Origin: Brucella thiophenivorans
GTDB taxonomy: Bacteria > Pseudomonadota > Alphaproteobacteria > Rhizobiales > Rhizobiaceae
DNA length: 64,000 nt
NCBI RefSeq assembly: GCF_002252445.1
Contig: NZ_NNRJ01000051.1
Location: 434,001 to 498,000, forward strand
Direction: 5' to 3'
Part shown: positions 1 to 7,757 of the stretch, piece by piece
Layout: the number at the start of each line of letters is the position of its first letter
Position numbering within the stretch: position 1 is the stretch's first letter
The notes under the pieces: generated by a model
What the model saw: only the letters and a program-made list of their open reading frames with translations
What the model was told of the DNA's origin: nothing
Database searches by the model: none
Program-made: the position numbers and the translations under genes

Positions 1-171
1 GAAGAAAAATTCGGCCCAATCGTCTCGGAGCCCCAAAGCAGGGGCTTTGGTTCTAGACTAATCAAGATGGGGTTGAATGGAACCGGTAACGTTGAACTAC
101 TCTATAAGCCGACGGGCTTGCTGGCGACTTTTTCCGCCCCGTTGGCCATGATTATGCGGCATGATGATTAA
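1..171 (+). CDS. C-terminal end of an HWE-type histidine kinase (partial)
   Basis: The window opens inside a reading frame that runs from base 1 to a TAA at 169-171, giving 56 residues. It reads GPIV, then GFGSRLIK, then GLLATFSAPL, which is the ATP-lid and G2-box end of an HWE/HisKA2 kinase. The phytochrome kinase at 20747 has the same arrangement (GPIV, GFGTKLIK, GLYATFQIPA). The kinase would phosphorylate itself on histidine and pass the phosphate to a response regulator; its sensor domain is outside the window. Such kinases often act on PhyR-type regulators in this class of bacteria, but nothing here shows the partner. The family call is firm and the function is open. Confidence 0.7.
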   Translation, partial: EEKFGPIVSEPQSRGFGSRLIKMGLNGTGNVELLYKPTGLLATFSAPLAMIMRHDD

Positions 172-985
172 GACAATACAAATAGGACCGCTGAGCGAAA
201 AGTCTGCACCGTTAAACTGCAAGTCAATTTCCTGCCTAACGAAAGTCTAATACTGCCAGACCTCGAAACGTTGGTATTCTATGAGCAAGCTCAGTGCCTT
301 GGCTCGGTACCGGGAGCTCAGTAGGCGCAACTGCGCACTTCGCGAGCCATGAAATGATGGATGATTACACCTCAGATTTTCGGTGATGCCACTGAGTGCG
401 AAAGGAATGAACTCTGTTTGGTGCCATCAATTGAGAAACTCAAAAAATCTATTCGCTTCAGGTGCCAATTTTTTTGCATATCCATCGAATACTTCAACCA
501 AATGCTTTGATCATTCGCGGTATACTTCAGCAATCGAGGCCCTGCACGATTTCATCGTGCAGAGGAAACGACTGATTTGCTTGAGACCCCGTTTTATCCT
601 CACCGAAGTCAACACTGTGTTTCAACTCCTGCAATACTTCACCGCAATCAAAATTTCTAATGACGGCGCATAGATTGATGAAATGCGATCCAATTCTCAG
701 TTCCGTCCGGCTGGATATTGGGGGGGGGAGCATGTGAACAACCAGAACTGAGAACAAACGAGCTCGAGAGGGATTTCGCACATTCTGTTTGTCTTTAAAG
801 CGGCATAAGTAGCTCGTCAGATAATTCCACCACGCAGTCCAAGCCTAAAAAACTACCTAAAAATATAATTTAAAATCAATAGAGCGGATGTATCGCACAA
901 TTTTCACGTGCACAACCTGGTTGATCTTTGGTAAAACGCAAAATAGCAGTTGACGGAATATTTCAATTTAACACATTTTGTTTCC
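172..985. other. Long AT-rich non-coding stretch left of the Qat locus
   Basis: I see no convincing gene in these 814 bases; the open frames lack ribosome sites and family signatures. It holds a perfect 9-bp inverted repeat with a 3-base loop at 542-562 and a run of nine G at 720-728. At 770-793 a minus-strand motif resembles the repeats found downstream of tniQ. The Qat promoter should lie in the AT-rich part after 840. Confidence 0.5.
542..562. repeat. Perfect hairpin, 9-bp arms
   Basis: Arms CTGCACGAT and ATCGTGCAG are separated by TTC. There is no T-run, so it is a poor terminator. It may be an operator or a remnant of mobile DNA; its role is unknown. Confidence 0.45.
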
Positions 986-2722
986 ATGTGGTCAGATAAT
1001 GAAACAAACATAGATTACCTCAATTACACAGAACTCGCAGAATTAATCTGCGACATTGTAACCGACGATACGTTATTCCCTCTTTCTGTCGGCGTTTACG
1101 GTGGGTGGGGTGCGGGGAAATCCAGCGTATTAAGGCTCGTTGAAGAGACATTATCCACGCGGGATGACACTATCGTCGTCGAATTCGATGCCTGGCTTTA
1201 CCAAGGTTATGACGAAGCGAAGTCAGCTTTGATGACAGTTATCGCATCCAAGTTACTGACGACCGCGCCTCAAAGCCTGAAAGACAAGGCTATCGGTCTA
1301 GTAAAGCGAACGAATAAACTGCGATTATTAGGACTGGGACTCGACGCCGGACTTATGGCCGCCGGAGTACCGAGCTTCGGTCTAGCGACAAAGGGGCTGG
1401 AATCATTGGGTAATGTATTCAATGGCGATGCCAACATAGAAGACAGTGCCAATATTAAGGCTGCGCTAACCGACGTTAAGCACAGAGCAGACGGACTGAT
1501 AGCTGCAAAAGAAGTCAAATCTGCTCCGGAGGAAATAGCCGCTTTTAAAGAAGAATTTAGCGACCTTCTTCATTCGATGGAAAAGCGCTTAGTGGTCTTT
1601 GTTGACAATCTTGATCGCTGCCTACCCGAAAATGCGATCAAAAGCCTTGAAGCCATGAGGCTTTTCCTTTCAATGCACAATACAGCTTTCATCGTGGCTG
1701 CGGATGTGGATATCATCAGGCATGCGGTCTCCACTCACTTCAAGGGCGCATCGCCCAGACACGTCGTTGATTACCTGGACAAGTTGATACAATTCCCTGT
1801 AGCTGTGCCGAAGCTTGGAATGCGAGAAGTACTAGCATTTTTGTGTATGCTGATCGCGAGCCGCTCAGGTGCTGAAACTGCGGCCATCGAAGAACTTAGA
1901 TGTTACCTTATTAAAAACATTCAGGATTCTTGGCAAGATACGCACAAAATCGAACAAAAAGACGTGTTGGCTATCTTGGGAGCAAACGACGCTGCTCTTT
2001 CTGCGCAAATTGACACTGCGTTCCGGATAGCACCAATTTTGGCACATTCAACTGCAGTGAGCGGAAACCCACGACTCATAAAACGAATGATGAATATCGT
2101 CAGGATGCGTCACGCGACAGCCAAGCGCCGTCAAATGGAACTTGATGAAGTAATTATTACGAAGCTAGCTCTATTTGAAAGATGCACCGACGAAGCGGCA
2201 TTCAAAGAGTTGCTGACGATAATCAACGATGCTGGAAACGGTAAGCCCTCGCTGTTTGCAAAGGACAGCGATGAGCGAACTACGCTGCCAGAAGCAATAG
2301 AGAAATACAGGATATTCTTTGATGAATGGATCGACCTGAGCCCATCTTTGAATGGAATTGATCTCAGACCAGCCATTTACTTGGCAAGAGAGACACTCCC
2401 ATTACAAATACAGTCCAAAGCGTTATCAGCAACTTCGGTCAATGTAGTCAAAGAACTGCTCAAAATACCTAGCTTGACGTCCAAAGCGGCACAGACGGAA
2501 ATCGCAAAGATACCGTCCGAGGAAGTCTCGGAGGTTATGCAGGAACTCGTTGTTTCGTTGCGTCAGAACAGCGACTGGTCAAAAAAAAGAAACGATATAA
2601 ACGGCTCAATTCTATTGGCGACCGCAAAGCCCGAGTGCGCTGCTGTTCTTCTGAGTTTCACAAGTCAAATAGCTAATCCAGCTCCATGGCTGGCACAAGT
2701 ACTAAAGGGCATCAAAAGTTGA
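986..2722 (+). CDS. qatA: QatA, KAP-family P-loop ATPase of the Qat defence system
   Basis: This is a 578-residue KAP-family NTPase. The Walker A motif GGWGAGKS lies at residues 39-46 and a Walker B segment FVDNLD ends near residue 210, in the usual KAP position before a long alpha-helical C-terminal half. I start it at the ATG at 986 because the protein then begins MWSDNET, as many KAP proteins do; a TTG at 950 would add 12 residues. It is the first of four tightly packed genes whose order (KAP ATPase, small protein, QueC-like, TatD-like) defines QatABCD, reported as anti-phage. The ATPase may sense or remodel a phage-related target, but its exact role is not known. The gene is AT-rich compared with the chromosome-like right half of the window, which suggests transfer. 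Confidence 0.9.
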   Translation: MWSDNETNIDYLNYTELAELICDIVTDDTLFPLSVGVYGGWGAGKSSVLRLVEETLSTRDDTIVVEFDAWLYQGYDEAKSALMTVIASKLLTTAPQSLKDKAIGLVKRTNKLRLLGLGLDAGLMAAGVPSFGLATKGLESLGNVFNGDANIEDSANIKAALTDVKHRADGLIAAKEVKSAPEEIAAFKEEFSDLLHSMEKRLVVFVDNLDRCLPENAIKSLEAMRLFLSMHNTAFIVAADVDIIRHAVSTHFKGASPRHVVDYLDKLIQFPVAVPKLGMREVLAFLCMLIASRSGAETAAIEELRCYLIKNIQDSWQDTHKIEQKDVLAILGANDAALSAQIDTAFRIAPILAHSTAVSGNPRLIKRMMNIVRMRHATAKRRQMELDEVIITKLALFERCTDEAAFKELLTIINDAGNGKPSLFAKDSDERTTLPEAIEKYRIFFDEWIDLSPSLNGIDLRPAIYLARETLPLQIQSKALSATSVNVVKELLKIPSLTSKAAQTEIAKIPSEEVSEVMQELVVSLRQNSDWSKKRNDINGSILLATAKPECAAVLLSFTSQIANPAPWLAQVLKGIKS

Positions 2723-2729
2723 GGGGATC

Positions 2730-3485
2730 ATGGGGACATCAGCATCATCGCGCGGCACAAATGGCGCACAACCACTAGTGCCATCGTGGGCAGACGATCA
2801 GCCCAACGTTAAACTTCCAATTCCAGAACATCAACGTTTTCGGGCATTTAGGACTACCTTTGGCAAGGCAGTAGCAAACGGTGGTGATAAAAGTGATATT
2901 AAGAAAGCGCTCGGCCACTATGCCCGGACCGCAACTGGCGGGAATTCTGTAGGTCCGCGACGTTTCGGGAATATTTATACAGCTGGCGGTAGCTTATACT
3001 CTGCATTGCAGAGCCTCGCTGGTAGCGGGTCTTTACCCGATTTTAGCTCGAATAACTTCGTTGGCAAACCGCTCGATCAGTTATCGCAGGCATTGGGCGA
3101 ATTGCTTTCAGGTGACACGCCTGATGCTGACAGGATCAATGTTGCCGTACAGGAGGCTGTTGCCAATGTGTTGGATATTGAGAATGATTTCGATCCTGCT
3201 CAATTAACGGGTGATGCCATCAACGCCATCCTTTCGGAATTCCTGGCATTATCTGTTTTTCAATCAATAGTCGAAGAAGTCGGCGGTGCGTGGGATCGAT
3301 CCGATGACGTAAAAAAAACGGCTGACTGCGAGAGTAATCTGCTCGATCTGATCAGGGCTATCGTGGATACAACGCTACATAATAAATTCAAGGCGGGTTC
3401 TCATCCCTACAGCCAGGACAGCATTAAAAAATTTATGCGCGAGACGGTAAAATCAGTCTGGACCGAGTGGGAGAGCTATCAATGA
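2730..3485 (+). CDS. qatB: QatB, Qat defence accessory protein
   Basis: This 251-residue protein has no assigned catalytic domain. It starts MGTSASSRGTNG with a Pro-rich stretch, followed by a basic Gly/Arg-rich segment around residues 60-90 (GHYARTATGG, GPRRFGN). That layout is typical of QatB proteins, which are recognised mainly by position and this N-terminal pattern. It begins 7 bases after the qatA stop, and its own stop TGA overlaps the ATG of qatC, so the genes are probably translationally coupled. Its function in the system is not known. The family assignment rests on gene order plus the recognisable N-terminus. Confidence 0.85.
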   Translation: MGTSASSRGTNGAQPLVPSWADDQPNVKLPIPEHQRFRAFRTTFGKAVANGGDKSDIKKALGHYARTATGGNSVGPRRFGNIYTAGGSLYSALQSLAGSGSLPDFSSNNFVGKPLDQLSQALGELLSGDTPDADRINVAVQEAVANVLDIENDFDPAQLTGDAINAILSEFLALSVFQSIVEEVGGAWDRSDDVKKTADCESNLLDLIRAIVDTTLHNKFKAGSHPYSQDSIKKFMRETVKSVWTEWESYQ

Positions 3486-4804
3486 CCGCGAACAGATTTA
3501 ATTTTCACACTGATGACCTTCCAAACTCCGTACTCAGCAAAGATGGAACCTACGATATCCAACTTTTCGGAACGACGAAGATCGATGGCACTGCTCATAT
3601 AGGAAATACTGTAGCAGATCAGGTTCAGCGGCTTAGTGCGAATACGTCAACCGTTGCCTTTGACCTTCTCGCTATAGCGCTTGCTGTAACCGCTGCAGAT
3701 TCCTTCACGCCGAGAGAGATAAACGGGCAAAATGGCTGGGCGCGAACATTCGAATTGAATATTCCACTAGCGAAGCCTGTCGTCTGGCAACCTGTGCGGC
3801 CCAAGCTTGAAAAATTGCTGAATTTCCTTAGCGGAGATAACTGGTCCCTCACTCTTCGGGGCGGAGGAAGAAACTGCCCAGCTGCTGTTCAAACAAATAA
3901 GAAAAGAAAGGCGAATCTCGCAGGAGTAACTAGCGTTAGCTTATTCTCAGGCGGACTCGATAGCTGGATTGGTGTTAATGAGCTACTCCGCGACGGCGAA
4001 GTCCCTATTCTAATCAGTCATGCCTACACAGGAGACAAAGGCTACCAAAATCGGCTCTTTAAAACTTTCTCCAAGCGAGCCGAACGTTTTGCCGTTAATG
4101 CCAGCCCCATGAGGCGCTTTAAAGGCAATGATACTACGATGCGAACTCGAAGCTTTAACTTCGTCGCATTCGCAGCGGTCGCGGCAGAAGCCATTGCTCA
4201 ACTCAATTCTGCTAATAACCGCGTACCAATTTATGTGCCAGAGAATGGATTTATTGCATTGAATGCACCGCTCACATCACGAAGAGTTGGTTCATTGAGC
4301 ACACGAACAACGCATCCACATTACCTTCAGCAGATGCAGGATGTTTTCGACTTGGTCGATATTCGTGCTGAAATTCGCAATCCCTACAGGCATTCCACCA
4401 AAGGTCGAATGTTGAAGGATTACGGTTTAAATACTCAAGATGCGGCCACCGCGATGGGCACTGTGTCGTGCGGAAAATGGAAAAGAAAGAATAAGCAATG
4501 TGGCCACTGCGTCCCTTGTGTTATTCGACGTGCGGCATTCTTCGCCGCTGGTATTGATGATAAGACGGAATACAGCTACTCACTGCACCAAGTCATGAAC
4601 AGTGATAACATTCATCTAAAAGACGACCTGATGTCGATGGCGTACGCCGTTCAGCAGAAATCGGATGCAGAGCTTAAAATTTTGGCGATGTCGAGCGGGC
4701 CACTGCCTTTGGATCTGGGAGAAAGAGACGGCTGGTTTGACGTACATAAAAAGGGATTATATGAGGTCGCAAACTATCTGCGGTCGGAAAAAATAATAAG
4801 TTGA
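3482..4804 (+). CDS. qatC: QatC, QueC-like ATPase of the Qat defence system
   Basis: This 440-residue protein has a PP-loop nucleotide site SGGLDS at residues 156-161 and four zinc-ligand cysteines (C330, C340, C343, C346, the last three in CGHCVPC). These are the signatures of QueC, the 7-cyano-7-deazaguanine synthase. The 150-residue N-terminal extension is absent from housekeeping QueC and typical of the Qat version. I start at the ATG of 3482 because it overlaps the qatB stop as ATGA and has GGGAG just upstream; a GTG at 3467 is possible. QueC makes a nitrile on deazaguanine, and QatC may modify a nucleobase or protein. The substrate is unknown. Confidence 0.9.
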   Translation: MTANRFNFHTDDLPNSVLSKDGTYDIQLFGTTKIDGTAHIGNTVADQVQRLSANTSTVAFDLLAIALAVTAADSFTPREINGQNGWARTFELNIPLAKPVVWQPVRPKLEKLLNFLSGDNWSLTLRGGGRNCPAAVQTNKKRKANLAGVTSVSLFSGGLDSWIGVNELLRDGEVPILISHAYTGDKGYQNRLFKTFSKRAERFAVNASPMRRFKGNDTTMRTRSFNFVAFAAVAAEAIAQLNSANNRVPIYVPENGFIALNAPLTSRRVGSLSTRTTHPHYLQQMQDVFDLVDIRAEIRNPYRHSTKGRMLKDYGLNTQDAATAMGTVSCGKWKRKNKQCGHCVPCVIRRAAFFAAGIDDKTEYSYSLHQVMNSDNIHLKDDLMSMAYAVQQKSDAELKILAMSSGPLPLDLGERDGWFDVHKKGLYEVANYLRSEKIIS

Positions 4805-5541
4805 TTGATTTTCATTGCCACTTAGACCTTTTGAAAGAGCCTCATCGAGCAGCCAGTGCAATCGATGAGGCAGGTGTTTATATGCTGTCTGTAACAACGA
4901 CACCTAAAGCATTCCTGAAGACAGCGGCCTTAGCGAAAGACTACAAAAGGATAAAGACGGCTCTCGGCTTACACCCCGAGCTCGCCCACCTTAGACAGAC
5001 GGAACTCTCACTTTTTGATCGTCTTGTTTCCGAGACAAGGTACGTAGGTGAGATCGGATTAGATGGTAGCAGCGACTTCAAAATGCACTTTGACACCCAA
5101 ATGCATGTATTCCGTCATATTTTGAACTCGTGCAAAAAAGCAGGCGGCCGAATTCTTTCAATACACAGTCGGAATGCTGCTAAACCCGTTCTAGACACGC
5201 TGGAAGATAACCCAGGTTTTGGCATTCCGGTCCTACACTGGTTTTCTGGTAGTCACGCTCAATTGCAACGGGCAATTGCGATGGACTGCTGGTTTTCTGT
5301 TGGTAGACCAATGTTACAGTCGAACAAAGGGAAGGAACTTGTTAGCCAAATGCCTGTGAATCGCGTGCTAACTGAGACGGATGCCCCATTCACTTCTCCT
5401 AAATCTAACCTTTATCCGATGGATCATATTCAAGCCACGGTTGCAGGGTTGTCCGCGCTGTGGACTATGCCTTTTGAACACGTAAACAGACAGCTTGCAA
5501 GCAACCTGCGATCTCTAGTGACAAAAAATTTTGGTAATTGA
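4801..5541 (+). CDS. qatD: QatD, TatD-like metal-dependent nuclease
   Basis: This is a 246-residue TatD-family hydrolase. Its metal-site residues are visible in order: HCH at residues 5-7, the glutamate of VGEIGLDG, the histidine of SIHSRNA, the histidine of VLHWFSGS and the aspartate of TETDAPF. All expected ligands are present, so it should be an active metal-dependent DNase-type enzyme in the cytoplasm. It starts with TTG at 4801, overlapping the qatC stop as TTGA, which implies coupled translation. It is the last gene of the four-gene Qat operon. No clear terminator follows. Confidence 0.9.
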   Translation: MIDFHCHLDLLKEPHRAASAIDEAGVYMLSVTTTPKAFLKTAALAKDYKRIKTALGLHPELAHLRQTELSLFDRLVSETRYVGEIGLDGSSDFKMHFDTQMHVFRHILNSCKKAGGRILSIHSRNAAKPVLDTLEDNPGFGIPVLHWFSGSHAQLQRAIAMDCWFSVGRPMLQSNKGKELVSQMPVNRVLTETDAPFTSPKSNLYPMDHIQATVAGLSALWTMPFEHVNRQLASNLRSLVTKNFGN

Positions 5542-5836
5542 TACATCAACCTCATCGCAGATACTACACGCATTTTTTACTTCTATGCCGACTAAAAAAT
5601 AACTTTGAGACAAACCGTTATCTTCTTGCAATCAGCAAGTATTAAGAGCCAATAATCACGGCCACAAACCTCACGAGCTTGCAGCGTTCTACCAACTGAA
5701 CACCTCTAACACCTGTGCGGCATTCGTTTCTGGGATTATGCAGTGAAATCTTTTCAGAGAAAGACGTTTTTTAGCATTGCGCCGGCGATCCATTGACCTG
5801 ACTCTGAATTCATATTGATAACTTTCTGAGGTTTCT
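5542..5836. other. Intergenic region after qatD
   Basis: These 295 bases hold no gene. Read on the minus strand, 5686-5701 gives GTTC, AGTTGGTA, GAAC, the shape of a tRNA D-arm, but no anticodon or T arm follows. The last 10 bases carry the ribosome site GAGG of the next small gene. Confidence 0.5.
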
Positions 5837-6115
5837 ATGGATCGTGATGATCTCAACACTAAACTGAAATCTATGAACAACAGTCTTTTGAGACAGGCTT
5901 ATCCAGAGTTAAAATTTCAAATCGAATTTTACGGACCTCTGGTATACAAAAGCTCAGACCTTACATTAATTAAAAGGTTCGAAACGATTTGCCAACGAGC
6001 AAAGAATGGGTTCGATTTCGAAGAAATACATGGCAGATGGTCACTGTTAAAATTAGATCATCCAGTGACCATCGAACTAAAAAAAATGGGCTTTTATAAG
6101 CGCTTAACGCAATAA
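5837..6115 (+). CDS. Small hypothetical protein in the Qat-Tns interval
   Basis: This 92-residue protein is one I do not recognise. It is rich in charged and aromatic residues and has no signal peptide or membrane segment. The ATG has a good GAGG ribosome site 5 bases upstream (GAGGTTTCTATG), which supports it as a real gene. Its stop codon overlaps the end of the opposing gene at 6104. AT-rich codon use matches the rest of the island. It may be cargo of the mobile element or an accessory of the neighbouring defence locus; neither can be shown. Confidence 0.5.
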   Translation: MDRDDLNTKLKSMNNSLLRQAYPELKFQIEFYGPLVYKSSDLTLIKRFETICQRAKNGFDFEEIHGRWSLLKLDHPVTIELKKMGFYKRLTQ

Positions 6116-6460
6116 ATTTTCTTGCTCTGCCGCAATTTCAGCCTCATTGGCTGTGATAGCGTCCTCAACCGACATGGTATTCATTAAAATACGCGACAAT
6201 CCTCGCCCTGCCAGAAGGATCCGGTGAAGTCGCCCACCTCGAAACACCCCCACTGCCACATATCCCGTGGGAAGTATGAGACCTGGTATCCATCCTAGGC
6301 ATTCTTCCACATCTTCCTTTAATTCGAATTTTTCCTCAAATAGTAAGAATTCTCCTGTCAGTGGCAATTCCAACGTCAGATCGAGCTGCTCGTCCTTAAA
6401 TACCTTAACCAGAATGATTTCATTAGTGGCGTCAGCTATTGTTTCGATTTCAACACGCAT
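6104..6460 (-). CDS. Small hypothetical protein, convergent
   Basis: This 118-residue protein is one I do not recognise. It starts MRVEIETIADATNE, has a Leu/Glu-rich beta-like middle and a Gly-rich turn region near residues 80-90 (VFRGGRLHRI), and ends in an acidic helix. I start it at 6460 rather than 6484 because GGAG lies 7 bases upstream of that ATG. Its 3' end overlaps the convergent gene at 5837-6115 by 12 bases. It has no signal peptide or transmembrane helix. The pair could be cargo genes of the Tn7-like element. Confidence 0.5.
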   Translation of the reverse strand: MRVEIETIADATNEIILVKVFKDEQLDLTLELPLTGEFLLFEEKFELKEDVEECLGWIPGLILPTGYVAVGVFRGGRLHRILLAGRGLSRILMNTMSVEDAITANEAEIAAEQENLLR

Positions 6461-6661
6461 GAATTTTCTCCTCTGCGAACGCATTTATTCGGAAATCGAT
6501 AACGATTGTTTTAAGTCGTGTATATGCGGGTACTTACTATTGGAAGAGCGACGTGGTATTTCAGTCGTAATGTGTTGGTGTGTGAAGAGAAATGAGTAAC
6601 AAAGGTATTGCAATAAAATCTATAGTTAATTCGAATTTAGATATTGCATAAAAATTAAAAT

Positions 6662-6695
6662 GCTGCCATATGCAGCCCCCTGAGCCAAACGCTCA
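6662..6695. repeat. Two adjacent short hairpins
   Basis: GCTGC-CATAT-GCAGC spans 6662-6676 and TGAGC-CAAAC-GCTCA spans 6681-6695. Each has a perfect 5-bp stem and a 5-base loop. They sit immediately 5' of the cloverleaf and may be part of the same RNA. Confidence 0.5.
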
Positions 6696-6701
6696 AGCAA
6701 C

Positions 6702-6807
6702 AGGATAATATCAACGTGATACGTAAACCGACCAACCAGTGGAGCACAAACAAAGCCTAGCGTGGCGTCGGTTTAGTACCCGATGCTCGAAAGCATCGGC
6801 TTATCCT
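6702..6807 (+). ncRNA. Predicted cloverleaf-structured RNA upstream of tnsA
   Basis: A 106-base stretch pairs almost completely. A 7-bp outer stem (AGGATAA at 6702-6708 with TTATCCT at 6801-6807) encloses three hairpins. These are TATCA-ACG-TGATA (6709-6721), a 9-bp stem TAAACCGAC/GTCGGTTTA (6724-6732 with 6767-6775) and an 8-bp stem-loop with a CGAA loop (6780-6799). Only about seven junction bases are unpaired. The strand is assumed from the downstream tns genes. It is not a tRNA: the T-loop is absent and the third arm has a 34-base loop. It could be a 5' leader or a small RNA, or a DNA cruciform. I match it to no known RNA family. Confidence 0.45.
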
Positions 6808-6868
6808 TGTGTTCCCCAACCGTAAGAAATTTGGCCATCGTGGCCGATTAATCTTTCAGGGGACAGCC

Positions 6869-7015
6869 ATGAATTTTTCTCGTCAAGTATCTCGAAACAT
6901 CAGTCTTAAACGTGCTGGTCTAGGCTTCATCGCCGACGCTCAGGAAGCACGCATCGGCTCTGTGCTAGACACGGACAGTGACGGCAGGGTTATTGCTGCG
7001 AGGTGGGTTATATGA
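6869..7015 (+). CDS. 48-residue ORF overlapping the start of tnsA
   Basis: The ATG at 6869 is preceded by AGGGGACAGCC, the best ribosome site in this stretch, and the frame runs 48 residues (MNFSRQVSRNISLKRAG...) to a TGA at 7013-7015. It overlaps the tnsA frame by 38 bases. A TCCCC at 6813-6817 could pair with its GGGGA Shine-Dalgarno and hide it. It may be a leader peptide that couples translation to tnsA, or a short basic DNA-binding protein. No family is recognised. Confidence 0.4.
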   Translation: MNFSRQVSRNISLKRAGLGFIADAQEARIGSVLDTDSDGRVIAARWVI

Positions 7016-7721
7016 AGCTCCAGTATGTGATCTCAAATCGTCTGCTAATCCGTATTGGCAAGAACCCACGACTGGTAACGCCACTCGTCGGCCTGCTCTA
7101 AAAAACAACAAAACAGCTCGTGGCTTCACGTCTTTCAGAGGCATCGTAGTCTATCACGAGAGCGAATTGGAGCATCGTGTCTCCACTTTGCTTCAGGCGA
7201 GGACTGATTTAGTTGAACTGCACTCTCAGTACCCTGTGATGTCATACGTCGACGCAAACAACGTCGCGCGGACGCACACCTTTGACTATTTTGCCGTCTT
7301 AAACTCCGGAAGGCGTGTGGCAATCGCAGTCAAAGAGTTCAAGAAGAAACGAGAAATGTCGGTCTTACTGGACCAGATTAGGGAGTCCGGATTACTGGCC
7401 CGATGCGATAATGATGAGTTTAAGCCAAGTTTGGTTGACGACGTAATACTCATTACCGACGTTGATGCCAACATGGACGCGTACCTTAATGCGACTGACA
7501 TTTTGAGGGCACGCGACTTCTATAACCAAGCGGATCACACCGAGTTACAGATCATGATCCGAGATTTTCCTGGACGGTTTCGATTTGGGGAATTGTTCCG
7601 AAATTACTCGAACCACGCTCGCCGGTGGACAGCCGCGTGGGCTCTCATTGAACATGGAAACATCAGGCCTGTTGAGCCTGGCAGGATCAGCGAGGTCACT
7701 TGGATGACAGTGGCTCGCTAG
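6978..7721 (+). CDS. tnsA: TnsA-like transposon endonuclease
   Basis: This protein of about 247 residues carries the TnsA-type restriction-endonuclease core: the acidic ESELEH at 61-66, D103 in TFDYFA and K119 in AIAVKEF, matching the E-D-xxK catalytic pattern. TnsA cuts the 5' strand at Tn7-type ends, so with TnsB the element is freed from both strands and moves by cut-and-paste. The GTG at 6978 is the furthest in-frame start; a TTG at 6993 is an alternative and neither has a strong ribosome site. The stop is 36 bases before tnsB. The gene is AT-rich like the whole island. The family is clear and the start is not. Confidence 0.8.
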   Translation: MTAGLLLRGGLYEAPVCDLKSSANPYWQEPTTGNATRRPALKNNKTARGFTSFRGIVVYHESELEHRVSTLLQARTDLVELHSQYPVMSYVDANNVARTHTFDYFAVLNSGRRVAIAVKEFKKKREMSVLLDQIRESGLLARCDNDEFKPSLVDDVILITDVDANMDAYLNATDILRARDFYNQADHTELQIMIRDFPGRFRFGELFRNYSNHARRWTAAWALIEHGNIRPVEPGRISEVTWMTVAR

Positions 7722-7757
7722 GTCTTCTGCACGCTGAAAACTTAGAGAGGAATTGTC

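Noticed and set aside
720-728. Run of nine G as a phase-variation switch
   Set aside because: It is not inside or directly before a supported gene, so no switch can be argued.
383-781. Two overlapping open frames of 96 and 84 codons on opposite strands
   Set aside because: No ribosome sites, no families, and low-complexity composition; the stretch also has unrelated hairpin and G-run features.
5611-5630. Single GACAAACC match as another transposase site
   Set aside because: Similarity stops after eight bases; several such short matches are expected by chance in 64 kb.
6702-6807. Cloverleaf as a tRNA or tmRNA gene
   Set aside because: No T-loop consensus, no anticodon arm of proper size, and no CCA-adjacent acceptor; the arm sizes do not fit tRNA.
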